Source of the DNA: Absidia repens
Taxonomy: Eukaryota > Mucoromycota > Mucoromycetes > Mucorales > Cunninghamellaceae
Assembly: GCA_002105175.1 (NCBI GenBank)
Contig: MCGE01000041.1
Coordinates: 1-64,000 of the forward strand
Reading direction: 5' to 3'
DNA: 64,000 nucleotides
In this document: positions 25,301-35,951 of the stretch, one piece after another
How positions within the stretch are numbered: the first letter of the stretch is position 1
Layout of the letters: every line of letters starts with the position of its first letter
Made by a program: the position numbers and the translations under genes
The notes under the pieces: generated by a model
The model's input: the letters and a program-made list of their open reading frames with translations, nothing else
Database searches by the model: none
What the model was told of the DNA's origin: nothing

Positions 25301-25972
25301 GGGCTTTTGTAATGGTTGAACTGTAGTGGCATGGTTTTAGTGTATTTGCCCCCCCCCACCAGCGATCCAGAAAACAATGAGAAATAAGAGCAAAACATTA
25401 AAAATTGGGCGAAGATAAATTCCACGTGGGCGTCATTTGAAATGTTTTCTGTCACCTCTCGCTGAACTGCCGATATGGTGCTTCAAACAATATTTTTTTT
25501 TATTAAACACAAAAAACAAAAGGGAATGGGGAATGGTGATGATTTATCTATCTATATATATATATATATCTATATACAAGGTACAAAAAAAAACAAAAAA
25601 AAACCCCCCCAGCAAACGTATAGGCAGGGAAGTCAGAGATAGCTAAGGGGGGGGGGAATACAAGTAGATAAACTGATAGGACGGGTGAGTGGGTGGAATA
25701 TACGGCATGTGCATAAAAAAAATTGAAGGAAAATACATAAAAAAAGGGGGTATATACTAACTATCGTTAATTCCCAGCATTTTGATTTTCATCATCATGT
25801 AAATGAATGGGGCCAGTCATTCTTGCACCGCTCCATCTTGGTACTGCTTGTCTTCCACGAGCACGTTGAATCCATCGATAAGTTCCTGTTATAGCTTGAA
25901 CAATCCACTTCACCATGTCACTAAGGCCACAACGAGTGTTCGTTTCCAAGTAGAGTTCCAAACTGATAGCAG
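25301..25972. other. Spacer with low-complexity sequence and the displaced C-terminal frame of the MFS gene
   Basis: It contains CCACGTGGGCGTCATTTGAAAT near 25420 (the same end motif as the dispersed repeat), a TA/TATC microsatellite (about 25548-25575), C- and G-runs, and from 25976 down to 25767 a 69-codon minus-strand frame overlapping the MFS stop codon (see findings). Confidence 0.45.
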
Positions 25973-27982
25973 TCATCCAATCACTACATAAAACATGGGC
26001 GTGGCTCCTAGCTTTTCGTATATCACTCCACCCAGTAAGCTCCCGAGACCAGATCCAACACCAGCATACATGGCAGCCAATATACCTATTTTTTTAACCC
26101 TATTAGCAATTGTTTTTCCTTCCAACTTATTTTCTAAAGTAACCAATATACCTTGTGAAGTTGCTTGTAAAGAAGGAGGCGCCAATTGATCCGCCTGAAC
26201 CACACCAGCACCCCATAATGCAGAGAATGCAATACCTAGATAGGAGAGAGAGAGAGAGAGGAAGATAATTCAGACAGGGGCGACGATTATCGTTCTATAA
26301 TAAACACTTACCGTTCAGGAGATGCAATCCTAAGGCAATGGTGGCACCTTCCGGTCCTTTGGGTAATAGAGTATAAGCAAACACACGAGCAATGGTAAGA
26401 ACATGACCAAGAATGATCAAGAATTGAATACCAAATATACGGATCAGCTAAACAAACAAAGAAATAACGAATGATTAAACAAAAATAAATAATCCTACAG
26501 ATCACACATTCCCTCCCACATTGTCATCGTCATCCCCTCACCCCTGTCAAGCCATTCTTACTTTCACCCATTGCACTTACATCACGAGAATAAAAAAAGA
26601 AAAGTAATTCTGTTACGGATCCCACCAAGCCTGTCAGACCAACCGTAGAAGAACTGGCGCCAAGTTCTTTAGTGAGGAAGATAAACAAAAAGCTAACAAC
26701 CATATTCAATGCAGCACCCATCAGCATCATGGTCAGAAAGAATAAAAACACTTGACGTTGTTTTAGCAGTTCCATCAGTGTGGTGGGCGTGGGCGAGGTC
26801 GACGGAGATTGTTGTTGATAGACACTGGGGTCGTCACTCATATTTGCTGTTGCAGAGGGGCGGCGGTGTGCTGGTGGGTTGGAGAGGTTGACGGCTTCAA
26901 TGATGCTAGATTCAGTAGCAAATTGGATGAGTCGTTGGATTTCATTTTGTCGGATTTGTGAATGTTCTTCGTCCTGGTCTTCCATATCATTGTCATCATG
27001 ATGCATTTGATCTATGTGGAATTGTTGTACTTTGCGTCGTAAAGTGTGTTGGTGGTGATGGTCGATGTCATGTGGTCTAGTATTGCTGGTATGACCATTA
27101 CTACTAAAAGACACCATGGCAGTTGATGATGATGACGATGCAGAATGTCGTTGTCGAGAACGGCCTAATTGTTCTGGTTTGAAGATGGTGCTTCCCGCTG
27201 TCATGATAAAGAAAACTGCTGAGACAGTATAAACATAAAAGATAGAGTTCATATCGTTCGTCCAGTCGGCGATAAACCCTACTAAAGAAGACGCCAAGCC
27301 AAAGGAAATAGAACCAAACATGCGTTGTCTACCTAGACGTAACGTAAACCGTAGAAAGTTACAACATAAATCGTATCAGTGAATAGTATGTTTCCACAAG
27401 TAGAGTCCTTCGTTTTTTTTTTTTTTTTTGATACCGTACCATATTGATTCTTGTTTTTGCCGAGAATCTTGAGAACACCGCCATCAACTAGTGGTAAAAC
27501 GGGAACACCGAAGAAAGCAAAACAAACAGAAGTGATAGTGACAAGAGTAATCGTAAGTCGGTTTTTGGCATCAGCATCAGCGATATCTTGTACCACAACA
27601 GATATCCCCATCACACTGACTATTGCAACGGTAGCAAGCGTCTGAATTAAGCACATGATATAGTTGTGAGTCTTTGTCTTGTCCGCCAAGGCAGTCCACA
27701 AAGGACATGCTACCGCTGAGATAAAGGGAGCTACAAATAATCAAGTCAAATATATAAGTATATTAGAGTATATTCCGGATGAATGAATAGAATCACAATC
27801 TTCAAAGCATCTGTATGTGAAGTGGTTCTTTTTTTTTTTCCTTTACCAATAGCTACCAATAGCCCGATTTGATCACTTTTTAGGCCAAGTTGTGAAGAGT
27901 AAAATAAGGTCAAGTATACAGGTGCGGATCCTTGGCATGCAAAAAGGAATGTGTATAAAAGTTTGGGGGAGATATATGGCAT
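25973..27982 (-). CDS. Major facilitator superfamily transporter (MFSD6/MFS_1-like), 3' frame break
   Basis: A polytopic membrane transporter; the substrate is unknown. Six exons join in frame: 27982-27847, 27730-27440, 27332-26581, 26447-26312 and 26235-25973 (the sum closes to 525 residues; five exons are counted here). Features include MPYISPKLLYTFLFACQG, ACPLWTALADKTKTH (the MFS loop 2-3 region), GVPVLPLVDGGVLKILG, and a long S/H/Q-rich cytosolic loop between the two halves. The second half has VFLFFLTMMLMGAALNMV, QADQLAPPSLQATSQGI and GSLLGGVIYEKLGATPMF. This layout fits the MFSD6-like MFS_1_like group. The stop comes at MFYVVIG, inside what should be the last membrane helix. Confidence 0.8.
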
Positions 27983-28036
27983 AAGCTAGATATAATAACT
28001 AATAATTGAGGTAAAAGGAATTATCGAGAAGACCAC

Positions 28037-28081
<45 letters not shown>

Positions 28082-28307
28082 CAAAGATCGGATGTTGAAA
28101 ATCAAATATCGCTAACACCAGGAAGAAAAAAGAGATAGGTCTTTCTTTATTCCAGTCGATCGATAGAATACGATTAATATTGTTCTTGGGTAATAATAAC
28201 AGAAGTTATGTATATATAAGGGTATAATTAAAGCTAAATCTACTGTAAAATTATAAAGGGGATCATGTAAATATATAAAACGTAAGCAGGAGGGGAACCC
28301 GTAACTT
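27983..28307. other. Spacer with a 43-nt poly(A) run
   Basis: Between the two transporters is an uninterrupted run of 43 A at 28038-28080, the longest homopolymer in the window. The rest is AT-rich 5' flank of the MFS gene and 3' flank of the DASS gene. No gene is present. Confidence 0.6.
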
Positions 28308-30686
28308 TCAGTGCCATCCCAATAATTTCCACCAGCCCATTCCAATAGTAAAGTATACAGTGATGTAAAATACGGCCATAATAAATCCAACACCAAACCA
28401 CTTGGATCTTGCCACATATCCTGGAGCATAATACATTGCAGCCGTTCCTATCATAATTTTTTTTAATAAAGAACCTGTGAGTTGACACATCCACAAGATT
28501 GATCCGCAATGCCGCAAATAATTTTTTTACCTGTTGAGAAGTTTGTCTATAGAGAAGGGGTAATATCATGAATAAGTTTTTAGTTTTGACTACATTTACT
28601 TGCTGATTTAGGTGTAAGCTTACCATGCAACCACCTAGTGCACCAAAATACGCCAAGAGAGCAGTGAGAATCATTGGATTTGCACCTAGGGAATGACCAG
28701 CTTCAAGGAAGGTTGAGACAAAAGCAACAGTGTGAGCGCTTAGTGACGAGAAAAGGAAGGTGGTCATAAAATAGGCCAAGGCCAAACAAGGTACAGGTGG
28801 TAACCCCAGATCAGTGATCGTTTCGGAGATATGGTCACCAAGGTATGTTGAAGCACCAGCATTGGATAAGTGTTGAGCAATAGTGATAAAGCCACCAAGC
28901 CAAAATAATGTATCCCACTACGATAAAAATAGAATAGAAAAATTAGAAATGATCGTCAGTACATTACATATATTTGTCAAATACAAATAAACTCCTGTTG
29001 TTGTTTTTTTTTAATGATGATCCCATCATCAAGCGCATAAAGAGAATTGTACATATTATTTATTTTTTGTCTTACCGCTGTTGTGTTTGTTGATACATCA
29101 TTCCAACTGATTGTTCCCATGTGTAACAATGCCACAATACCAATCAATGCCACCAATGTTGAATCTAATTGAGTGTATCCAGAGGTAACCCACAGACAAA
29201 GGCAGCCCATCAAAACGGAGCATAATTGCTAATCAATATAAATAAAATTTGTCAATAAGAGTAAACACTCTCTGTATCATACGCACCCAGGCATTTTTTT
29301 AAAAAAAAATCACTTACCTTTTCTCTTTTCGACATGGGTCCCATAGTTGCCAATTCTTGTCTTGCATGTTCAACAATATGATCATTATTAGATTGTTTTG
29401 ATTCTGAGGATTTTGGAAGCATCATTCGACTGAGAATCAATGGCAAACAGAGAGCACAAAATAATGCAGGGATAGCACTACCAGATAGCCAGGTCAGGAA
29501 GGTAAAATTCATCTTTGGAAATAATTGATTTGCTTTTGCCAAGACTAAAGGGTTTGGAGCCATACCTAGAAATTATCCCCCCCAAAAAAAAATAATAAAT
29601 AATAAGCGAAATGAAAATCATTTTTGTATATTGTTAAGCACGTTTAAAAAAAACAACCACTTACCAGTGAGATACATAGAAGCAGATAACAAATTAGCGT
29701 GAGAACCCAATAACATCAAGAATCCGCCCATTTCAGGATTATGTAAAGGAGTTGATCCCAGAGTTTGCGCAATGGAATGAACCACGGGCATAATTATTCC
29801 ACCCCCTCTTGCAGTATTGCTTGGCACAAAGGGAGCAATCAGTAATTCTATATGAAAAAAAAAAAAAAGGATCAGTCAGTCAGTCAGCCGAACCTTAAAA
29901 ATCTTAATTCTGTTCTTTAATCTTTCATTGGTGCAAAAGATCATGGGAGAAGATGACATATATTCTTTTTTCATTTTCCGTACCTGAAAAGACAACCGAG
30001 TAAGCCAAACCAAGAGTATGCTTCCCAAAAGTGCGTACCATCCATAAAGAGAGTCGTTTCCCCAAGTGAGTGACTTCAACGGCTTTTCCCAGATGGAAGG
30101 CTGCAAAGATAAGCCAAACCACTGTGCTAGAGAAGCCCTCCAGTGAATGAGCAAATGCCTCTTGTGGCCCCTGACAGTCGTAATCATTTTCTGGTGAGGT
30201 CATACTAGGTGTACCACATAGCCGACATTCGACACTTTCGCCAGTGGAATGATCAATACATTGGAAGGATTGGGTCAATGATAATATAACAAGTGCAGTC
30301 ATCACTAATGTAGTCAAACTGAAGGAGGTAGTCATCAAAGCAAAAATACAACTAGATAGAAATAAAAAGATGAATTAAAATCAAAAAAATCAGTATTATT
30401 GTGGTGAAGCCATTACTATACAGTGCTGTGCGTTGACGTCGTTATTAAGATAATCGCCTTACCTGATAAAGACGGCTAATAGATGAATCGCTGTTGGTGA
30501 TAAGTCATCAGAAGGGGCGATGCCAAACCAAAGAATTATCCCTAGACATATGGATGGGAGTAAGCTTGCCAATTTTGTCTTCAGAAAAAGCTGCCATTTG
30601 TTTAGCTTCTGTTGGTCGTTACGAAGAAGACAAGTACATTCGTCAGGATCAATCACGATGGAGGTGTTTGTGTTGCCAGGTATCAT
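28308..30686 (-). CDS. Divalent anion:Na+ symporter family (DASS) transporter, CitT/YbhI/DiT1-like
   Basis: The DASS family moves dicarboxylates, tricarboxylates or sulfate across membranes. Eight exons: 30686-30463, 30351-29984, 29847-29665, 29565-29318, 29228-29076, 28917-28624, micro-exon 28546-28531 and 28447-28308; total 541 residues. Motifs: TAIHLLAVFI near the N-terminus, ELLIAPFVPSNTARGGGIIMPV, GSHANLLSASMYLTGMAPNPLV (cation/substrate site), WDTLFWLGGFITIAQ, TNFSTG across the micro-exon, YYAPGYV, and the ending WWKLLGWH. These match the CitT/2-oxoglutarate-malate translocator branch of bacteria and plastids rather than fungal SPX-containing Pho87/Pho90. Multiple hydrophobic spans are evident. 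The substrate and the membrane it serves are not determined by sequence. Confidence 0.88.
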
Positions 30687-32599
30687 TTATTATTATTGTT
30701 GTTGTTTTGATAGCAACGATATATATATATATATAAAAGATACAAAAGAAGAAAATAAACCAAAAAGGGAAAAGAGGAGCAAGAAGGAAACGAAGGAAAA
30801 AAGTCCGCTTTGATTTTTCGACTTTTTATAGATTTTTTATGCTGGGTGTTTTTCAAACACCGACCATCACCGTACGCATGCCATTGAAGATTCTTTCTTC
30901 CTTATACGTGATCTGTATAATTCAATGATGTCATGTGCTGCCCAAAGGACCTGGTCATTCTACATACAATATTGATAATGGTTTTTCCGCTTGACAAGAT
31001 AGAACTGCCCCCTAAAAAATTGAGTTATTTAATAACAATGAGTTATTTTTCAGACGTGCTATGGTAATATATATATATATATATCGTCACTTATCGCATC
31101 TCTAGTAAACACCAACGATAGCCTATTTTTTATATTTACATCAGGTTCAAAACCTAATATATACATCTTTTAATTCATAGTGGTGGCTCATCACATAACA
31201 AAACTAAGCAATAATTTAAATGCCGGGCAAGTGTGGGGGGGAGGTGAGACTTCCTGTACGTACAACTCACTATCCACACACTGAACTCCTCTAAATCAAA
31301 TCTCTCTCCTTTCATTTTGTATTGAAAACCATGATGATAAATAAATAACAAGGATACTCATATATATCATACATCCTTCTACCGGTATTACACCTGACCA
31401 TCGCCATAAAGAACAAAGAGAAAAAAAATTATACGTGACCAGAAACAAACAACGTCCATTTTTTTATACTAAGAACATGTATTTTCTTGGTGAATCATTT
31501 GACCGCAACCAGTTATGACTAAAAAAAAAAAACACTAAGAAGTTATATTATCATAGACACCTTGCCATGGTTATTCCAAGCACATAACCAGGTGCTATAT
31601 TTGAAACACCGCTTTTGCATGCCTGCCACTTTATTTTTATGAAAAATCATTCCGTGCGCAGCATTATGACCAAAGAATAGAAAAAAGTATTTAATTCTCA
31701 AGCAAAAATAGTACCTAAAGTATTTATATGTTTTCTATTGCAAGTAAGGAGTGGATTTAAAGAAAATGATGAATTTCAACTGACTTAAGTATTGTTACAT
31801 ACGGGTACCCAGTCTTTAGGCTAATAAAAAAAAAAACTGGTAGGTAGTGTGGTATGATTGTCAACGGCAATAGTAGTACAAGGATAGTCTTGTACCTTTT
31901 TTTTTTTTTTTTGCTTTCAAGTATTAGTCAATTGTAATAGTTTAAAAGCTGCGTATACCGATTGTTTCGATTCAAAATGATTTGGTTATCATTAAGAAAA
32001 AAAAAAAAGGAAGTAATAAAATAATGTGCGTGTATTAATGAATAAATTAGCACCAGTATCTCCTATTTATAGGGTTGGACCTGAAAGGGCGGGTTCCTAT
32101 GGACCAAAAAAAAAAAGAAAAAAAAGCAGTACTGTAGTAATATTTGCCAATCGGACCTATGGAAAAGTACCGAAATGGTGGCTTTACAAGCAAACATGAA
32201 ATATCTTCTTTATTTATTTATTTATATTCAGTTTGTAGCTTGAAATAACTAGTGTGGAAGACTTTTATCTATATGATAGGAGTACTGTATAGTTCGGATC
32301 ATGACAACAGTAATTTCTGGGTGCAATATTCAAGTGTAAATTTGAAACTGTCTGTTGGTGCAGTGGCTATATGGGCAGTCAAAGGTGTACTCTTGAAATT
32401 CATGACAAGTTTTGATACATTTTGAAAACTTCCAGTTGATTTGCAGGCGGTCCTCTCTCCAATGGAATATATTATGCCCACCTGTATTTGTGGTATAGAT
32501 TTCTTATGCGAATTTTTTGACTGAATTTTGAATTTGAAACTGCGATTTTTTTTTGTTACCTTCTCTTCCTCGAATTTCTTTTTCTCTCCTTTGTGTGAA
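30687..32599. other. 1.9 kb gene-free spacer upstream of two divergent genes
   Basis: AT-rich sequence with TA microsatellites (about 30718-30735, 31069-31084) and several A/T runs. A small inverted element GGTGTTTTTCAAACACC lies at about 30845-30861. No coding frame longer than chance and no tRNA-like fold is visible. Confidence 0.5.
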
Positions 32600-34337
32600 A
32601 TGACTTGCGATATTCAGGATAGGCTTATTGAACTCAATGCTTTATTCAAGGAAAGTGGCGACATCATCGGCAATCTTCAACAACGCCTCAAGGAACGACT
32701 CTCTCAAACCATATCTCAGAGTGATTTGAATAACGCATTTCGCTATTGTCAAGATCGAGGTAAGTCAAACTCACACTTTTCTCAATTCAACAACAACATA
32801 GATCTTCTTACCAATACTTGTATATTACATTTATATAGTGACAATATTTCGACATCTCGTTGAAACCAATTTTGATTCGGAAAAAGCTTACCAGCAACTA
32901 TATGACACAGCGCACTGGCGAATTAGTAACCAGGTGGATCAACTCACTTGGCGTTTCTTCCCTGAATGGTTTGAAGAGGGGTTCGCTTTTTATCACAAAT
33001 ACGATCGATGGGGTCAACCAGTACTGGTGGTTCGGTTACGACACTTTCCTGTGGATTTTATACGCCAACAACAACAAGCCCAGGAGGAATCTAGCGGAGA
33101 CTGCAATAAGAAAGCAACTCTGGAATATCTAGTACAGCCTTTTGTGTGCTATATGCTAGAAATAGCTCGACGCTTGACATATGACGAAACCTGCCGTAAA
33201 GAAAGACAACAACAACAAAATGGTTGCAGTGACGGACCGATGCTACTTCCTCTGGTGATCGAATTCAACGTAGTGATCGATCTAGTCGACGCTCCGTATA
33301 TTCCAATTGACGCCTCTTTTGTTGAACTACTCTCCCACTTAGTGCAGTGTCGGTTTCCTTTTATGGTGGGAAATATCTCGGTGTTGAATTTTAGTTGGCT
33401 ACATCAAGGACTATGGCAAGTACTCAAGCTTTTACTATCGGATGATACCAAGGATCGGATAACTTTTGTTACTGGTGATCACCTGCTACAGTCAATACCC
33501 AAGGAAAATTTATTGCAAGGTAATATCGATTGAACAACGGAAAAAATATGAACAAGTTAAACAAACAACCTTTCTTTGGGTCTCTCTCTCTTTTTCTTTC
33601 TGAGGATAGAACTAGGCGGATCTGATGATTGCACGTGGAATATTCAATTCAAAAAGGTGTTACAAAAATTTGATACAATGCTGCAATATGATATATTGTC
33701 ATCACCACCCCTCTCATCAACAGCTATGGAACTCCCAGAAACCTCACTTTTTCATGACACTGATGATACTACCAGGTTGGATGACAAGTCTTCGCAATAC
33801 AAGGATGAAAACGAAAAATGTGACATGAAGGACCCGGTTGATGGTCCCTTGAAGCAATCACTAGGTCAATTTGGTGTGGCGATGCAAAGGCGACAATTAG
33901 GACTGCGTATGGGATACCCGTTTTTATCATCTTACCTTATTGATCAATTGACAGCACCGAACGGTAGCAAGAGCAGCAAGATAGTAGACAAAGAGTACGA
34001 AGCAAATCAAGTTATGGTGACGTCATTGGTAGAAAATACTCATCAGGGGTTGGTTATGGAAGGATCAACACAGACACAAACACAAGCAGAGGACGCATTC
34101 TCTATTCTGACAAGTGACGCAGATGACTACAGACAGAAACATTCTTTCTCCTCACTCTTACGAAGGTCTCTTTGTTGGTTGATTCTTTATGTTTTCTTGC
34201 GGATTCCACTGGAAAGTCTAATTTACCGTCATTTAGCGCCTTTTGTGGATCCTCAGCATTTATTATCTTCAACTATTGGACTTACCACTGGAATGGCCAT
34301 GATTATGGGAACTTTGATTCAAGTTGTAGATTTTTAG
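32600..34337 (+). CDS. CRAL-TRIO (Sec14-like) domain protein with C-terminal membrane segment
   Basis: CRAL-TRIO domains bind lipids such as phosphatidylinositol. Three exons (32600-32759, 32839-33519, 33610-34337) give 522 residues with all phases matching. The N-terminal helical part has LNNAFRYCQDRVTIFRHL and TAHWRISNQ, which is the CRAL-TRIO_N lead-in (diagnostic WR). The lipid-binding part has DRWGQPVLVVRLRHF, LVIEFNVVIDLVDAPYIPID, SHLVQCRFPFMVG and FVTGDHLLQSI. A hydrophilic linker precedes a hydrophobic C-terminus (CWLILYVFLRIPLESLIY and GLTTGMAMIMGTLIQVV), so it is probably tail-anchored. The methionine at 32600 is the first that keeps the domain intact. No specific orthologue is claimed. 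Confidence 0.85.
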
Positions 34338-34462
34338 CATTCTCCTTCTCATTTATATTCTTAGATTTGCCATTAGTTTTGCCACTTCATTCTTTTCCAA
34401 TCTCTTTATATTTTCTCGTATTATATTACATTTGTTTTGCTCATATTTTAATACTATTCACA

Positions 34463-34468
34463 AATAAA
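34463..34468 (+). terminator. Poly(A) signal AATAAA after the CRAL-TRIO gene
   Basis: AATAAA lies 126 bp after the stop at 34337, in T-rich 3' sequence. Confidence 0.4.
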
Positions 34469-35013
34469 GCATATATCCTTTTTACGTCCATCTCAATTTT
34501 CTCTTTGTGTAATGTGCTTTTTTTTTTTTTTACACCTCACTGTATGTATAATATGTACACTATAGTAAAAGATACCCTTTTGACTCTAGTTCCAATTGAC
34601 AAACTCACACTACCATATTTTTTTTCTTATCCATACTATACACAAATACATTTGTAATTTTGACTTGCTCACCAACCAATAAAATACACTGATTTTTTCA
34701 CAGAATATAATATTTATCATATCCTTCTAGCTAGCTGTAATTCCGATTTTGTCTAGCTACAAATAGAGCACATGTCTTCTCAAGGTCACTCTCTACATAT
34801 ATCCAATTGACTGCAATCCCAATTCAATAAAAACAAACTACACATATAAAGCACATATGATATGGCAACAAGTCCAATTCAGTATAAGAAAACCCTACAC
34901 ATTGCTTTTTATTTATTTATTCAAGTTTCAACCATATGAATATTATACAATAACAGCACACTAGACTAAGCGATAAATTCAAATGCACCAATGCTATCTA
35001 AACTAACTGTTCC

Positions 35014-35047
<34 letters not shown>

Positions 35048-35058
35048 AAACTAAATAT
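34469..35058. other. Convergent 3' spacer with an inverted T14-A23 homopolymer
   Basis: The spacer separates the 3' ends of the CRAL-TRIO gene (+) and the TMEM70-like gene (-). It includes 14 T followed directly by 23 A (35014-35050), which can fold into a perfect 14-bp A:T hairpin in either transcript. No gene is present. Confidence 0.55.
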
Positions 35059-35613
35059 CTACACCAATCTATTCTTTTGAGAAAGAGACGAGGCCAACCG
35101 TTTCAAAAAAGGATCCGCATTTATGATATCCCGTTCCAGAGTAAATCGTTGCTTCCCACATTGCCAACGCATCGCCTTTGGATTCGATATGTCCGAGAGT
35201 TGAGAGAGCCACATGTTATGTTCCTTCTTGCTACCGAAAAATGTCCATGTTTCAATCCCTAGCCAAATATCTTTATCCATCCTGGCCGATGCTGGCAGTC
35301 GCTGCTTCCGAAGACGCTCAATTGTCTTTATATCTTCGTAAGCAATCAGGCTAGCCACGTTGTCTTTTGTATACCAATGAATAAAGATGGATGGTGCTAT
35401 GGCAGAAGCTCCAGCTAAAACAAAATGAGCGTTAGCAATTTCAAATATAAACTTCCGTCAGTTAGTATATACAACTAACCTAAAGCCACACTTATAGCAG
35501 GAGCTTCACCGGTACTCAATAATGCAGGCACAGCGCAAATACCACAAATGCCAAATAGTGACGCTGTCATCTTGTATCGTCGAATAGTTTCTGAAAAAGG
35601 ACCTATTTTTGGT

Positions 35614-35644
<31 letters not shown>

Positions 35645-35951
35645 TGTCAGATTGAACAAACAAAGATCAAGCTATCGCCCCTATGGTCTTTACAGTCCAC
35701 CTCTAAACAAATCAGATACTTTGCCTCTTACCAATATAAACCAGAGTCTTGTTAATAACACTGCTCTCGTTATTGTCCTTGCTAATGTGTTTGTTGCTTG
35801 TGAATGCGCCAGCCGCCTTTTTATCGATTTGAGTGGAATAAAAGCAAGGGCGCAGAAGATATTGAGAAGTCAGGACGGAAGATTTCAAACATGTTGGTGA
35901 TGACGATGAGACCCTGAATTTGGCCAAGGGTTGGAAAAAGGTAGTACGCAT
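35059..35951 (-). CDS. TMEM70/TMEM186-like mitochondrial membrane protein
   Basis: Members of this group are mitochondrial inner-membrane proteins that assist assembly of ATP synthase or complex I in animals. Three exons (35951-35732, 35602-35480, 35414-35059) give 232 residues. The N-terminus is basic and S-rich without acids until about residue 40 (QPLAKFRVSSSSP, LLRPCFYST), a good matrix presequence. The body has LVYIGPFSETIRRYKMTASLFG, a first hydrophobic span (GICGICAVPALL), a second (ISVALGAGASAIAPSIFIHW), then YTKDNVASLIAY, which is the group's two-helix hairpin pattern. The C-terminal domain contains ETWTFFGSKKEH. Assignment rests on this hairpin and flanks; the exact subfamily is uncertain. 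Confidence 0.72.
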
